Shown here: positions 33,634-40,962 of the stretch, piece after piece
How the letters are laid out: each line of letters starts with the position of its first letter
Numbering within the stretch: position 1 is the first letter of the stretch
DNA from: an uncultured Verrucomicrobiota bacterium
GTDB lineage: Bacteria; Verrucomicrobiota; Kiritimatiellia; SS1-B-03-39; UBA6053
Reading direction: 5' to 3'
Assembly: GCA_937127435.1 (NCBI GenBank)
Contig: CAKZLZ010000141.1
Span: forward strand, 1 to 40,962
DNA: 40,962 nt
The notes under the pieces: generated by a model
What the model was told of the DNA's origin: nothing
What the model saw: the letters and a program-made list of their open reading frames with translations, nothing else
Databases searched by the model: none
Translations under genes and position numbers: made by a program

Positions 33634-34854
33634 ATGCCGAAATTAAAAGTCTTGAATGGAAATATGTTGATTGCCCAAAGTGGGGGACCGACAGCCGTCA
33701 TTAATCAAACATTGGTGGGTGCGGTGCTGGAAGCACGTAACCATGCTTGCATCGAAAAAGTATTCGGAGCCAAACACGGTATTCAGGGAATTCTGGATGA
33801 AGATTTTGTAAACCTTGGACGTGAGTCCGAAGCCAATTTGGAAAAAGTGGCACAGACACCGTCATCCGCTTTGGGCTCGGTGCGCAAAAAACCAACGGCC
33901 GAAGATTGCGAAAAAATCTTTGAAGTATTGAAAAAATACAATGTGCGATACTTCTTTTATATTGGTGGAAATGATTCGGCGGAAACCACCCACATTATTA
34001 ATCAGGCCGCACGCAAAGCAAAATTTGATTTCCGTTGTTTCCATTTGTGTAAAACCATCGACAACGATTTGCGTCAGAATGATCATACGCCCGGTTTCGG
34101 ATCTGCGGCCCGTTTTGTGGCTTCCGCATTTATGGGCGACAACCAGGACAACCGCGCACTGGGCGGGGTGAAGATTAATGTGGTGATGGGACGGCACGCA
34201 GGATTTCTTACCGCGGCTGCTGCGTTGGCGAAAGTGCATCCGGATGATGGTCCTCATTTAATTTATTTACCCGAACGCGCTTTCTCCATGGTGAAATTTG
34301 CCAAGGATGTGAAAGCGGTGATGAAAGAATACGGCCGCTGTGTGATCGCGGTGAGTGAAGGGATTTGTGACAGCAAAGGGCAGCCCATTATTGCCGCCCA
34401 TACCAAAGAAGTGGACAGTCACGGAAATCTGCAACTTTCAGGTACCGGTGCGCTGGGTGATATTCTCGCGGACGAATTAAAGAAACGTACCGGGATCTCC
34501 CGGGTGCGGGCGGACACCTTTGGATATTTGCAACGTTCCTTTCCGGGAGTGGTTTCTCCCACGGATGCAAAAGAGGCGCGGGCAGTGGGTACGTCAGGTG
34601 TTAAATTTTCAGTCAAAGACTTTTCGGATGGTTCTGTAGCCATAAAGCGCAAAGACAGCAAGCGGTATGCAGTCACCTTTGAACGGGTTACCCTCAAATC
34701 TGTGGCCAAAGAAACCAAACACATGCCTGCAAAATTTATTCACAAAGACGGCAATCAGGTGACGTCCGCATTTATCGACTATGTGAAACCGCTGGTCGGA
34801 CCTTTGCCGGTAATCGGACGTCTTAAAGATGTTCCGGTGGCCAAACAAAAATGA
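33634..34854 (+). CDS. Pyrophosphate-dependent 6-phosphofructokinase
   Basis: 406 residues. It interconverts fructose 6-phosphate and fructose 1,6-bisphosphate in glycolysis and gluconeogenesis. LIAQSGGPTAVINQTLVGA opens the nucleotide/PPi site. FYIGGNDSAETTH carries the Asp that selects PPi over ATP in place of the Gly of ATP enzymes, with Asn instead of the usual Asp just before it. CKTIDNDLRQNDHTPGFGSA carries the Lys typical of PPi enzymes and the catalytic Asp pair. VVMGRHAGFLTAAAAL and the AVSEG block complete the fructose-6-phosphate site. AAAAGGAAA before the ATG is a good ribosome-binding site. Its stop overlaps the ATG of the next gene (ATGA). Confidence 0.93.
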   Translation: MPKLKVLNGNMLIAQSGGPTAVINQTLVGAVLEARNHACIEKVFGAKHGIQGILDEDFVNLGRESEANLEKVAQTPSSALGSVRKKPTAEDCEKIFEVLKKYNVRYFFYIGGNDSAETTHIINQAARKAKFDFRCFHLCKTIDNDLRQNDHTPGFGSAARFVASAFMGDNQDNRALGGVKINVVMGRHAGFLTAAAALAKVHPDDGPHLIYLPERAFSMVKFAKDVKAVMKEYGRCVIAVSEGICDSKGQPIIAAHTKEVDSHGNLQLSGTGALGDILADELKKRTGISRVRADTFGYLQRSFPGVVSPTDAKEARAVGTSGVKFSVKDFSDGSVAIKRKDSKRYAVTFERVTLKSVAKETKHMPAKFIHKDGNQVTSAFIDYVKPLVGPLPVIGRLKDVPVAKQK

Positions 34855-35600
34855 AAAACCTTTTACTGATTTTGGGGTTGCTGACTTCAACCGTTACTTT
34901 CGCGCAGACGCGTGATGTTTCGGGGAATCAGGAAGAAGAGAAACCTATACCGAAAGGACCGGAGTTGATGCAGCAAGTACGCGCACAACTGCCTCCGATG
35001 CCGCTTGAGTTGAGAGGAAAAATTTCGACCTTTCAAAATCGTAAAAGACAGGACCGCCGATTGGTATCGGTTTTGCGTTTCGGGGATGCGGTGCCATCGG
35101 CCACCTACACCCTTTCGGATGGCTTCGGGGATTCCATCACAAAAGTACAAGTGAAGTGGCCCCGGGGAATTCCGGTATTTTCACAGTGGGATGCGGAAGG
35201 TAAAGCGATGCCGGCTCCCGCCCCTCAGGATGAAGTGGCGGATACCGGTTTGAACTGGTCGGATCTGGCCTTGGATTTTTTGTGGTGGCCGGGTGCGAAG
35301 TCGGTCGAACGTGAAATCGTAAAAACCCGTTCGGCGGTCATTCTGTTTTTACCCGCACCTCCGGAACGTGAAGACCTGCATCAAATAAAATTGTGGGTGG
35401 ATGAACGGGCGCTGTTTATTGTGCGGGCCGAAATGTTGGATGCGGATGGTGAATTGGTAAAACAGATTGAAGTGGACAGCATCAAAAAAGTGCGGGAAGA
35501 TTTTTGGATGGTGAAGGATCTGAAAATTTATGATCCCATTTCGAAAAGCCGCATAGGGATTCGTTTTGAGGATGTGATTGAACTTGAGGCTGGGGAATGA
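34851..35600 (+). CDS. Exported LolA-like outer-membrane lipoprotein-sorting family protein
   Basis: 249 residues with a clear signal peptide (MKNLLLILGLLTSTVTFAQ). The rest is beta-rich: LELRGKIS, DRRLVSVLRFGD, SATYTLSD, then LALDFLWWPGAKSVERE, LHQIKLWVDERALFIVRAEMLDADGELVKQIEVDSIKKV, and DFWMVKDLKIYDPISKSRIGIRFEDVIE. This matches the half-barrel LolA-like / outer membrane lipoprotein-sorting protein family, which moves lipids or lipoproteins across the periplasm. The cargo is unknown. It overlaps the phosphofructokinase gene by 4 bp, so the two are translationally coupled although no functional link is evident. Confidence 0.78.
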   Translation: MKNLLLILGLLTSTVTFAQTRDVSGNQEEEKPIPKGPELMQQVRAQLPPMPLELRGKISTFQNRKRQDRRLVSVLRFGDAVPSATYTLSDGFGDSITKVQVKWPRGIPVFSQWDAEGKAMPAPAPQDEVADTGLNWSDLALDFLWWPGAKSVEREIVKTRSAVILFLPAPPEREDLHQIKLWVDERALFIVRAEMLDADGELVKQIEVDSIKKVREDFWMVKDLKIYDPISKSRIGIRFEDVIELEAGE

Positions 35601-35699
35601 ATAGCTGTTCGCGCTGAGCGCGGGCTTCAGCCAGAAACAGGGAATGAATGAATTTTCGATTTCATTTGCGATTTCGATTTTGATATCGAATATTTTCCC

Positions 35700-35740
35700 G
35701 ACCTCCGACCTCCGACCTCCGACCTCCGACCTCCGACCTT
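35700..35740. repeat. Heptamer repeat GACCTCC x5 plus partial
   Basis: Five perfect tandem GACCTCC units (35700-35734) and a partial sixth end 2 bp before the ATG of the next gene. The same motif lies before mnmE. A preceding stretch repeats ATTTCGATT. Confidence 0.85.
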
Positions 35741-35742
35741 AA

Positions 35743-36843
35743 ATGAATACACTTTCAAAAACTCTGCGACTTTTTCTCGATAGCATTGGCCGTCGATCGG
35801 AATACGAATTTTATCTCAAAAAATTCCAATCCGATCGGTCTGTCTGTTTTGCCTTGGTGTTACCGGACAGTGCCAGTGTGGAGAACTCGGGGGACTTGAT
35901 GACCTTCGATTTGCAGTTTTTGTTGCGCCTGGAACTCTGCCCCTTGTTGTTGCTTTGCGGAAAGGATGCGAAGGCGAATGCGGAAAAGCTCATGCAACAC
36001 GGAACCTATCACCTCATTGAAGATCTTCAGCCGGATTCGGATCCGGCCCTGTGGCGGGAGCGTCTGAAATTCTGTTTGCAGAAAGGAGAGATCCCGGTTT
36101 TTTGTCGTCCGGATCTGGAAGACACCCAAGCGGTAAAAGAACTGATGCCGCGATTGGTCACCCGCCTGCATGTGTTGAGAAATGCGGGGATGTTGATGGA
36201 TGAGAATGAAGAAAAAATATTTTACTATTACACCCGCCGGGCCACTGAACAAATCCTGAATGTCCAGGACAAGGCTTTGGTTCAAAAAGCGGAACAGTGG
36301 TTGGAGCACAATCCCCAGTTGCACATCTCGGTTTCATCTCCCTTATATTTATTACAGGAAATGTTCACGGTGCGCGGACGGGGAAGTATCATCCGTCCCG
36401 GCAGTCAAATTGAGCATGTGAGTGATATTGGCGATTTGGATCTTTCGAGATTGTTGACCATGATTCAGAATGCTTTTGGCCGGGAGTTAAAAGATCCTGA
36501 ACAACTACGCAATGCCACTGACTTTTATATTGAATCCAGATATCGCGGAGCGGTGATTTTGGAAACCCATGCTTCGGGAAAATACCTTTCCAAATTTACG
36601 GTGGGAACCGAAGCGAGGGGGGAAGGGGTGGCCCAGGAATTATGGGAAGCAGCCTGCGAAACCCAGGAGCGTTTGTTTTGGAGATCCCGCAGCGACAATC
36701 CAGTCAACCAGTGGTATGAGCGTCACGCCTCCGGACATCATCGGGAAGGAAAGTGGACCGTATTCTGGAAAGGAGTGGCACCCGCACAACTTCCGGAAAT
36801 TATTTCCTATTGCCTGGACCGTCCCAGTGATTTTATGGAGTAA
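35743..36843 (+). CDS. N-acetylglutamate synthase-like protein (NAT/DUF619 domain)
   Basis: 366 residues. The N-terminal 210 residues look like a degenerate amino-acid-kinase (N-acetylglutamate kinase) fold: LCPLLLLCGKDAKANAEKL, EIPVFCRPD, and LYLLQEMFTVRGRGSIIRPG at the end. The C-terminal 150 residues match the NAT acetyltransferase domain of vertebrate-like NAGS and bifunctional NAGS/K: YRGAVILE ... YLSKFTVGTEARGEGVAQELWEAACE ... LFWRSRSDNPVNQWYERHASGHHR-x-x-x-WTVFWKG. It would use acetyl-CoA and glutamate in arginine synthesis. The kinase half seems to lack ATP-binding glycine motifs, so it is probably a synthase only. No arginine genes are adjacent. Confidence 0.8.
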   Translation: MNTLSKTLRLFLDSIGRRSEYEFYLKKFQSDRSVCFALVLPDSASVENSGDLMTFDLQFLLRLELCPLLLLCGKDAKANAEKLMQHGTYHLIEDLQPDSDPALWRERLKFCLQKGEIPVFCRPDLEDTQAVKELMPRLVTRLHVLRNAGMLMDENEEKIFYYYTRRATEQILNVQDKALVQKAEQWLEHNPQLHISVSSPLYLLQEMFTVRGRGSIIRPGSQIEHVSDIGDLDLSRLLTMIQNAFGRELKDPEQLRNATDFYIESRYRGAVILETHASGKYLSKFTVGTEARGEGVAQELWEAACETQERLFWRSRSDNPVNQWYERHASGHHREGKWTVFWKGVAPAQLPEIISYCLDRPSDFME

Positions 36844-36848
36844 GCAAA

Positions 36849-36930
36849 CGGAGCGCGGACAATCCTGTCCCAGCGGAGACCTAATTAGCGTCAGATTCGA
36901 TTCCGCTGGGACAGGATTGTCCGCGCTCCG
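36849..36930. repeat. Perfect 29-bp inverted repeat (cruciform-like)
   Basis: Bases 36849-36877 and 36902-36930 are perfect 29-bp inverse copies separated by 24 bases. Each arm contains the core GGACA-ATCC-TGTCC, so the arms can also fold singly. The start CGGAGCGCGGACA resembles 40164-40176 near the transposase gene. Confidence 0.85.
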
Positions 36931-36934
36931 GCAC

Positions 36935-36967
36935 AAAAAAACCACGCGGTGAAGCGTGGCCTTTTTT
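36935..36967. terminator. Bidirectional intrinsic terminator
   Basis: A seven-A run, the stem CCACGC/GCGTGG with a short GGTGAA loop, then CCTTTTTT. It can stop plus-strand transcription from the NAGS-like gene and minus-strand transcription from fkpA. Confidence 0.8.
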
Positions 36968-37071
36968 GGAGTTCGTCGATTGCAGATCGAAGTTAGGGCT
37001 TTCCCTATCTTCTTCCGGCCGTTCACGGGCCGGCATCTACAATCTTCAATCTCCCTTAATGGGTTCACCCA

Positions 37072-37881
37072 TTATTTCACTTCGATCAATTCGACTTCGA
37101 AGTCCAGAACCTGATTGGGTCCAATGGCAGGAGGTCCCTGTTCGCCATAAGCGAGAGCGGAGGGAATCCAGAAGCGGTATTTTGCACCGGGAGACATCAG
37201 TTGAAGACCTTCGGTCCAACCGGGGATGACGCGGTTCAAGGGGAATTCAACCGGCTCGCCGCGTTCGACGGAGCTATCAAATACGGTGCCGTCGAGCAGA
37301 CGTCCGGTGTAATGAACTTTTACGGTATCGGTGGCTACAGGTTTGTCGCCTTCACCTTTTTCGATCACCTGATATTGCAGACCGGAAATGGTGGTCATCA
37401 CGCCTTCTTTGCCGGCATTCTCGGTGAGGAAAGCTTTTCCTTTTTCCAGGTTTCCTTCAGAAGCCTGTGCAGTCGCTTGTTGCTGTTGTTGTTGACGTTC
37501 CTGCAGAAAGCGTTGGGCTTCCGCATTGGCGGCTGCCATTTCTTCATCCGTGTAGGGAGGAGGGGTTCCGGCTTTTTTGTCTTGAATGGCTTTCAGAACT
37601 TGATCGGGCATCATGCCGCGACGGGCGACCTGGGTCGCGATGCCTGCACCTTCGGCATAGGCAATTTTGTCAGTGTCCAATGTCTGTCCAATGGCATCCT
37701 GGAAACCTTTGACCATTTGTTCCTGATTCAAATTGGGGTTTTGTGAAAGTTGGTTGGCGATGTTTAATCCGGTGCCGTAGCTGATTTTCTGCATGATATC
37801 TTCAGGCAGGGGCTCTTGAGCAAAATTGGGCATGTTCATAATCATGAGGGCCACGAGGGCAAAAATTCCAGTATACTTCAT
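37072..37881 (-). CDS. FKBP-type peptidyl-prolyl isomerase (FkpA/Mip-like)
   Basis: 269 residues. A signal peptide (MKYTGIFALVALMIMNMPNFAQ) leads into a helical FKBP_N dimerisation domain (about 23-130, with ISYGTGLNIANQLSQNPN and a glutamine-rich stretch). The FKBP catalytic domain (about 165-269) has VKVHYTGRLLDGTVFDSSVERGEPVEFPLNRVIPGWTEGLQLM, the YRFWIPSALAYGEQG loop and the VLDFEVELIEV end. It would fold proteins in the periplasm. GGAG nine bases before the ATG is the ribosome-binding site. It faces the tRNA-Leu gene on the opposite strand. Confidence 0.93.
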   Translation of the reverse strand: MKYTGIFALVALMIMNMPNFAQEPLPEDIMQKISYGTGLNIANQLSQNPNLNQEQMVKGFQDAIGQTLDTDKIAYAEGAGIATQVARRGMMPDQVLKAIQDKKAGTPPPYTDEEMAAANAEAQRFLQERQQQQQQATAQASEGNLEKGKAFLTENAGKEGVMTTISGLQYQVIEKGEGDKPVATDTVKVHYTGRLLDGTVFDSSVERGEPVEFPLNRVIPGWTEGLQLMSPGAKYRFWIPSALAYGEQGPPAIGPNQVLDFEVELIEVK

Positions 37882-37996
37882 TTAGTGTTCTCCAGTTGGT
37901 TGTGATTGGGCTGAACGTGGTCAGAAACTGCGAAAAAGTCCAATCCTTTTCCGGCAAAATATCACGTTCAGCGATGAAAGATCCGTTAAAATGTCC

Positions 37997-38025
37997 TTGC
38001 CTCTTGCCCCGAACGAAGGTACGTA
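37997..38025 (+). promoter_or_regulatory. Probable promoter of tRNA-Leu
   Basis: TTGCCT (37997-38002), 17-bp spacer, TACGTA (38020-38025), 15 bp before the mature 5' end of the tRNA. Confidence 0.45.
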
Positions 38026-38040
38026 GCACTCCAATTCCCT

Positions 38041-38126
38041 GCTCGGGTGGTGGAATGGCAGACACGCCAGCTTGAGGGGCTGGTGCCCGCAAGGGCGTGT
38101 GGGTTCGACTCCCACTCCGAGCACCA
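38041..38126 (+). tRNA. tRNA-Leu (anticodon GAG)
   Basis: An 86-base class II tRNA with encoded CCA. The acceptor GCTCGGG pairs with TCCGAGC (one G-T), discriminator A, then CCA. The anticodon arm is CCAGC-TTGAGGG-GCTGG, giving anticodon GAG, which reads CUU and CUC. A long variable arm (GCCCGCAAGGGC) and the T arm GTGGGTTCGACTCCCAC are present. CUU and CUC both occur in the leuL leucine run in this window, so this tRNA is one of those the attenuator would sense. Confidence 0.97.
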
Positions 38127-38132
38127 TTTTCG

Positions 38133-38168
38133 ACCCCGCCTATAATCTGATGTTTTGGCGGGGTTTTT
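38133..38168 (+). terminator. Terminator of tRNA-Leu
   Basis: ACCCCGCC (38133-38140) pairs with GGCGGGGT (38157-38164), followed by TTTTT. It begins 7 bp after the tRNA 3' end. Confidence 0.85.
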
Positions 38169-38283
38169 AATTGTCTATCCTTAGAGGGGGGCGGGGCATA
38201 AAACGTTCAAAAATAGATTTTATCTGGATTGGACTTCCGCCATCGGATGTTTTTTAATGAGGTAACTATTTAAAGGAGAAAAG

Positions 38284-38688
38284 ATGCCGACGAAAAAAAT
38301 ACGGATTAAAAAGAAAAACGTGGTTCTAAGTCCCAGGTCAATCGAACACGTAATTTCGGAACCGGCGGTACCCGATGCCTCACAAACCTTGCACATTGAT
38401 GATCCGGATGAGGATGTCATAGACAACTCCGCATCGACGGTGGTTGAACTGAACAGCTCCACCATGAAAGATCCGGTGGAACAACGTCCTTTGGAACCGG
38501 AGAAAACCAAGGCCTCACCCAAAATAGATCTCACCCAGGATCTTTCTGAGCCCACATTTAAATTTTTCTGTTACCGTTGCGGACAAAAACTGAAAGTGCC
38601 CCTTTCCTGGGCGAATTTGAGCACGTCCTGTGCACGTTGCAAACACGACGTCGTGGTCCCGCCACCCCTTGACGGAGATTTGGATTAA
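38284..38688 (+). CDS. Small protein with C-terminal zinc ribbon
   Basis: 134 residues, otherwise unknown. A very basic start (MPTKKIRIKKKNVVLSPRS) is followed by a long, probably disordered acidic/serine-threonine-rich middle. The last 45 residues form a zinc ribbon: FFCYRCGQKLKVPLSW ... TSCARCKHDVVVPP, with two Cys-x-x-Cys pairs. Such ribbons are common in PVC proteins. AAGGAG lies 8 nt before the ATG, a strong ribosome-binding site. The stop codon overlaps the ATG of the NUDIX gene (TAATG), so translation is coupled. Confidence 0.8.
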   Translation: MPTKKIRIKKKNVVLSPRSIEHVISEPAVPDASQTLHIDDPDEDVIDNSASTVVELNSSTMKDPVEQRPLEPEKTKASPKIDLTQDLSEPTFKFFCYRCGQKLKVPLSWANLSTSCARCKHDVVVPPPLDGDLD

Positions 38689-39200
38689 TGGCGGAATGGT
38701 TTGATTTGGTGGATGAGCAGGGAAACCCGACCGGAGAGAAAGCCCTTCGTTCCGAATGTCATGGCAATCCCGAGTTGATACACCAGGCGGTGCATGTGTT
38801 TGTAATCAACCAGGCAGGCAACTTGTTTCTGCAAAAACGGTCGATGCAAAAAGATATTCAACCCGGCAAGTGGGATACGTCGGTGGGGGGACATGTGGAT
38901 GCGGGAGAAATGCCGGCCGCTGCGGTTTGCCGTGAATTGCGTGAGGAATTAGGGATTCCCGAAGGGCATCCGGAGTTTTTATACCAGTATGTCTGGCGCT
39001 CACCCGTGGAGACGGAAGTGATCCGCTCCTTCCGTTTTCGTTACGAAGGGCCTTTTGAATTGCAGGCCTCGGAATTGGATGACGGAAGATTTTGGACAGT
39101 AGCTGAAATTGAAACCGGGTTGGGAAAAGAGATTTTTACCCCGAATTTTGAATTTGAGTGGGTGAAAATCCGGCCCCATCTGGAGCCTGCCACTTCGTGA
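38688..39200 (+). CDS. NUDIX hydrolase (YfcD / IPP-isomerase-like)
   Basis: 170 residues. WFDLVDEQGNPTGEKALRSECHGNPELIHQAVHVFVIN and QKRSMQKDIQPGKWDTSVGGHV match the YfcD-like branch related to isopentenyl diphosphate isomerase. The NUDIX box GGHVDAGEMPAAAVCRELREELGI is complete with all metal-binding glutamates. The substrate is probably a nucleoside or isoprenoid diphosphate. It overlaps the upstream zinc-ribbon gene by one base (TAATG) and the downstream lipoate ligase gene (GTGA), indicating a tight operon. Confidence 0.92.
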   Translation: MAEWFDLVDEQGNPTGEKALRSECHGNPELIHQAVHVFVINQAGNLFLQKRSMQKDIQPGKWDTSVGGHVDAGEMPAAAVCRELREELGIPEGHPEFLYQYVWRSPVETEVIRSFRFRYEGPFELQASELDDGRFWTVAEIETGLGKEIFTPNFEFEWVKIRPHLEPATS

Positions 39201-40123
39201 AGTTCTACGCACCGTCCGGAATACAAGGCGTGATTCGCGCCCTGGCCTTGGAAAGTCGGATGTTGGAAGACCCGGCGGGTGAAGATGGGCTGTTGTTCTG
39301 CTGGTCCGGGGAAAAAGCAGTGGTGATGGGTAAAAACCAGAACCCCTGGCGGGAATGCGATTTGGATTTTATACGGGAAACCGATTGTACATTGGCGCGG
39401 CGGGTTTCCGGTGGGGGAACGGTTTACCACGATCCGGGCAATTTGAATATTTCGTGGGTGCTGCCCCGGGACAAATATCGGGCAGAAGAAATGCACGGCA
39501 TTTTGATTCGGGCGCTGAATCAATTGGATATCACCGCGGAGTTGGGGAACGGGGGGAGTTTGGTGGTTGCGGGCAAAAAAATCTCAGGTTCCGCTTTTTG
39601 TTACCGCAAAGACCGGGTGTTACATCACGGAACCTTGTTATTGGATGCGGATCTGGGGGAATTACGGGCGGCGCTTGCCCCTCCTAAAATGCGGATTGAA
39701 ACCCATGCGGTGGACAGCGTCCCGGCGCCTGTCATTAATCTGAAAACCCTCCAACCTGAAATAGACAAGAGACTAATTCAGGAGAGCTTGCTGAAGGAAG
39801 CTGAAAAGACATTTGGGAATTTAGAGCCCTTGCAGGAACTTCCCGATATTCAATCCGAAGCCGATCACTTGACGACCGATGAATGGCTTTGGGGGCAGAC
39901 GCCCGCCTTTACGAGTCAGGTGAAGCTACCCGAAGGTGGAGAGCTCCATTTTAAGGTGCGCAAAGGGAAAATAACTGAATGCCGGGTGGGAGGGCAGAAA
40001 ATCGACCTGGCCCCGGCCCCGGGATTTCCGGACGGAGATTACGCGGAGTTGGATCAGGCACTTGGGCTCAGGGCTGGCGGCATGGATGCGTTGTTTAAAC
40101 AAAGTGGCTGGATGAAAATTTAG
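39197..40123 (+). CDS. Lipoate-protein ligase A family protein
   Basis: About 308 residues starting at a GTG (39197) that overlaps the NUDIX stop as GTGA; an upstream ATG in frame would overlap the NUDIX gene by 43 bases and is less likely. The BPL/LplA/LipB domain is clear: RRVSGGGTVYHDPGNLNISWVL, GKKISGSAFCYRKDRVLHHGTLLLDADLGELRAAL, with the lysine of GKKISG expected to activate lipoate. The C-terminal part (from about residue 230) resembles the small accessory domain, with LWGQTPAFTSQVKLPEGG. It attaches lipoate or octanoate to 2-oxoacid dehydrogenase or glycine-cleavage proteins. Confidence 0.9.
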   Translation: MKFYAPSGIQGVIRALALESRMLEDPAGEDGLLFCWSGEKAVVMGKNQNPWRECDLDFIRETDCTLARRVSGGGTVYHDPGNLNISWVLPRDKYRAEEMHGILIRALNQLDITAELGNGGSLVVAGKKISGSAFCYRKDRVLHHGTLLLDADLGELRAALAPPKMRIETHAVDSVPAPVINLKTLQPEIDKRLIQESLLKEAEKTFGNLEPLQELPDIQSEADHLTTDEWLWGQTPAFTSQVKLPEGGELHFKVRKGKITECRVGGQKIDLAPAPGFPDGDYAELDQALGLRAGGMDALFKQSGWMKI

Positions 40124-40161
40124 GCTGTGGTATCCGCAACGGATGAGAATAGGATAGTTGG

Positions 40162-40258
40162 AACGGAGCGTGGGCACATTTGCCCACATAAGATTCGGAC
40201 AGATCAGCGTTGAAACGTGTCCGAGCTCCATTGAAACGCTGAAACGTATCCGAGCTCC
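40162..40258. repeat. REP-like hairpin and 29-bp direct repeats upstream of the transposase
   Basis: GTGGGCA (40170-40176), loop CATT, TGCCCAC (40181-40187) is a perfect hairpin preceded by ACGGAGC, as in the repeat at 36849. TGAAACGTGTCCGAGCTCC (40211-40229) and TGAAACGTATCCGAGCTCC (40240-40258) are direct repeats with one mismatch. TTCGGACA (40194-40201) is inverse to the nearby TGTCCGA. Confidence 0.65.
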
Positions 40259-40338
40259 GTGGGTATGAAAGGAATTGGGTGTTTATTTTAGAAAAGATAC
40301 TCATTTACACGGGAGCACATTTTATTTAAGGTATACGT

Positions 40339-40953
40339 ATGAATGGTTATTTAAATCCCAGGATTCCTATTCAAAAGCATGAGCATGGGCTCCCCCATTG
40401 GCAACAGCAGGAGTCCACGCTCTTTTTAACCTGGCGATTGGGGGATTCGTTACCACAGAAAGTTGTGATGGAGTGGAAGCGTCAGCGGGATCAGTGGGTA
40501 CGGACCCATCCGAAGCCTTGGGGGGGAAAGGTGGAAAATGAATTCCATAACCGGTTTTCACGGAAAATAGATTTTTGGTTGGATCAGGGGGAGGGATGTT
40601 GCCTGCTCAAAGAACCGGAGGCATCCAGCCTGGTCGCAAAGGCGATCCAGAGGGAATCGGGGTTTCGAGGGAGGACACATGCATTTGTGGTGATGCCCAA
40701 CCATGTTCATTTGCTCTTTTCTTTGTATGCCCATTCGAAGCTGGAAGAATTGCTGAAAAGCATCAAAGGTCGCTCATCCAGAGGATTGAATCAACTACGT
40801 GGAAGCAGAGGGAAAAATTGGCAATCCGGGTATTGGGATCGGATTGTGCGAGGCCCAGAGCACTTTGAGCGTTGTAAATCCTATATTTTAGAAAACCAAA
40901 AGAAAGAGAATTTGAGGCCGGGGGAGTATTTTTTGTGGATGGAGGAGGACTGA
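40339..40953 (+). CDS. REP-associated tyrosine transposase (Y1/HUH, RAYT)
   Basis: 204 residues, related to the IS200/IS605 transposase domain. LPHWQQQESTLFLTWRLGD opens the fold. FVVMPNHVHLLF contains the H-x-H metal motif, and CKSYILENQKKENLRPGEYFLW holds the catalytic tyrosine. Such single-copy transposases act on REP hairpins rather than on typical IS ends. REP-like elements lie immediately upstream (40162-40258) and at many gene ends in this window. The gene is complete and ends 9 bp before the window edge, so any downstream REP lies outside. Confidence 0.9.
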   Translation: MNGYLNPRIPIQKHEHGLPHWQQQESTLFLTWRLGDSLPQKVVMEWKRQRDQWVRTHPKPWGGKVENEFHNRFSRKIDFWLDQGEGCCLLKEPEASSLVAKAIQRESGFRGRTHAFVVMPNHVHLLFSLYAHSKLEELLKSIKGRSSRGLNQLRGSRGKNWQSGYWDRIVRGPEHFERCKSYILENQKKENLRPGEYFLWMEED

Positions 40954-40962
40954 GCTGCGCGG

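Overview
The window looks like chromosomal DNA of a member of the Verrucomicrobiota, probably an Opitutae/Puniceicoccales-type lineage. The basis is inference from gene content: DapL-type lysine synthesis, a PEP-CTERM protein, a GH127-sulfatase polysaccharide locus, PPi-type phosphofructokinase, fused SecDF, patchy Shine-Dalgarno use and many intergenic repeats. No rRNA, phage or large insertion element is present. There is one tRNA gene, and one REP-associated transposase at the right edge.

Left part (1-12.1 kb): the 3' part of dapL, a membrane-anchored C39-like protein and an exported protein of unknown function. Then comes leuA behind a complete transcription attenuator with an 18-codon leucine-rich leader peptide, divergent from accD. 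Next are tatD, a PIN/AbrB toxin-antitoxin pair, recJ, secDF and yajC on the minus strand.

Middle part (12.4-25.7 kb): an NMT1-PAS sensor with no transmitter domain, a PEP-CTERM protein divergent from a LacI regulator with a clear palindromic operator, and an AraC regulator divergent from a GH127-sulfatase operon. These are followed by tgt, a DnaQ-like exonuclease, a PduO-type adenosyltransferase, a DeoR regulator and rsmB.

Central gap and right part (25.7-41 kb): a 727-bp gap between the 3' ends of two convergent genes holds a 152-bp tandem repeat array and an AT-rich stretch with six DnaA-box-like 9-mers. Four to six kb further right are three perfect parS sites, two of them inside the mnmE and mnmG coding sequences. 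To the right of the gap most genes are on the plus strand; to the left the housekeeping genes are mostly on the minus strand. Together this suggests the replication origin/centromere region of the chromosome. The remaining genes are hpt, mnmE, mnmG, a haem-binding protein, PPi-PFK, a LolA-like protein, an NAGS-like acetyltransferase, an FKBP isomerase, tRNA-Leu(GAG), a zinc-ribbon/NUDIX/lipoate-ligase operon and a RAYT transposase with REP-like hairpins beside it.

The most notable signals are the parS cluster with the candidate origin, the leu attenuator, and a recurring promoter layout in which the -10 box ends 6-7 nt before the ATG, implying leaderless mRNAs.
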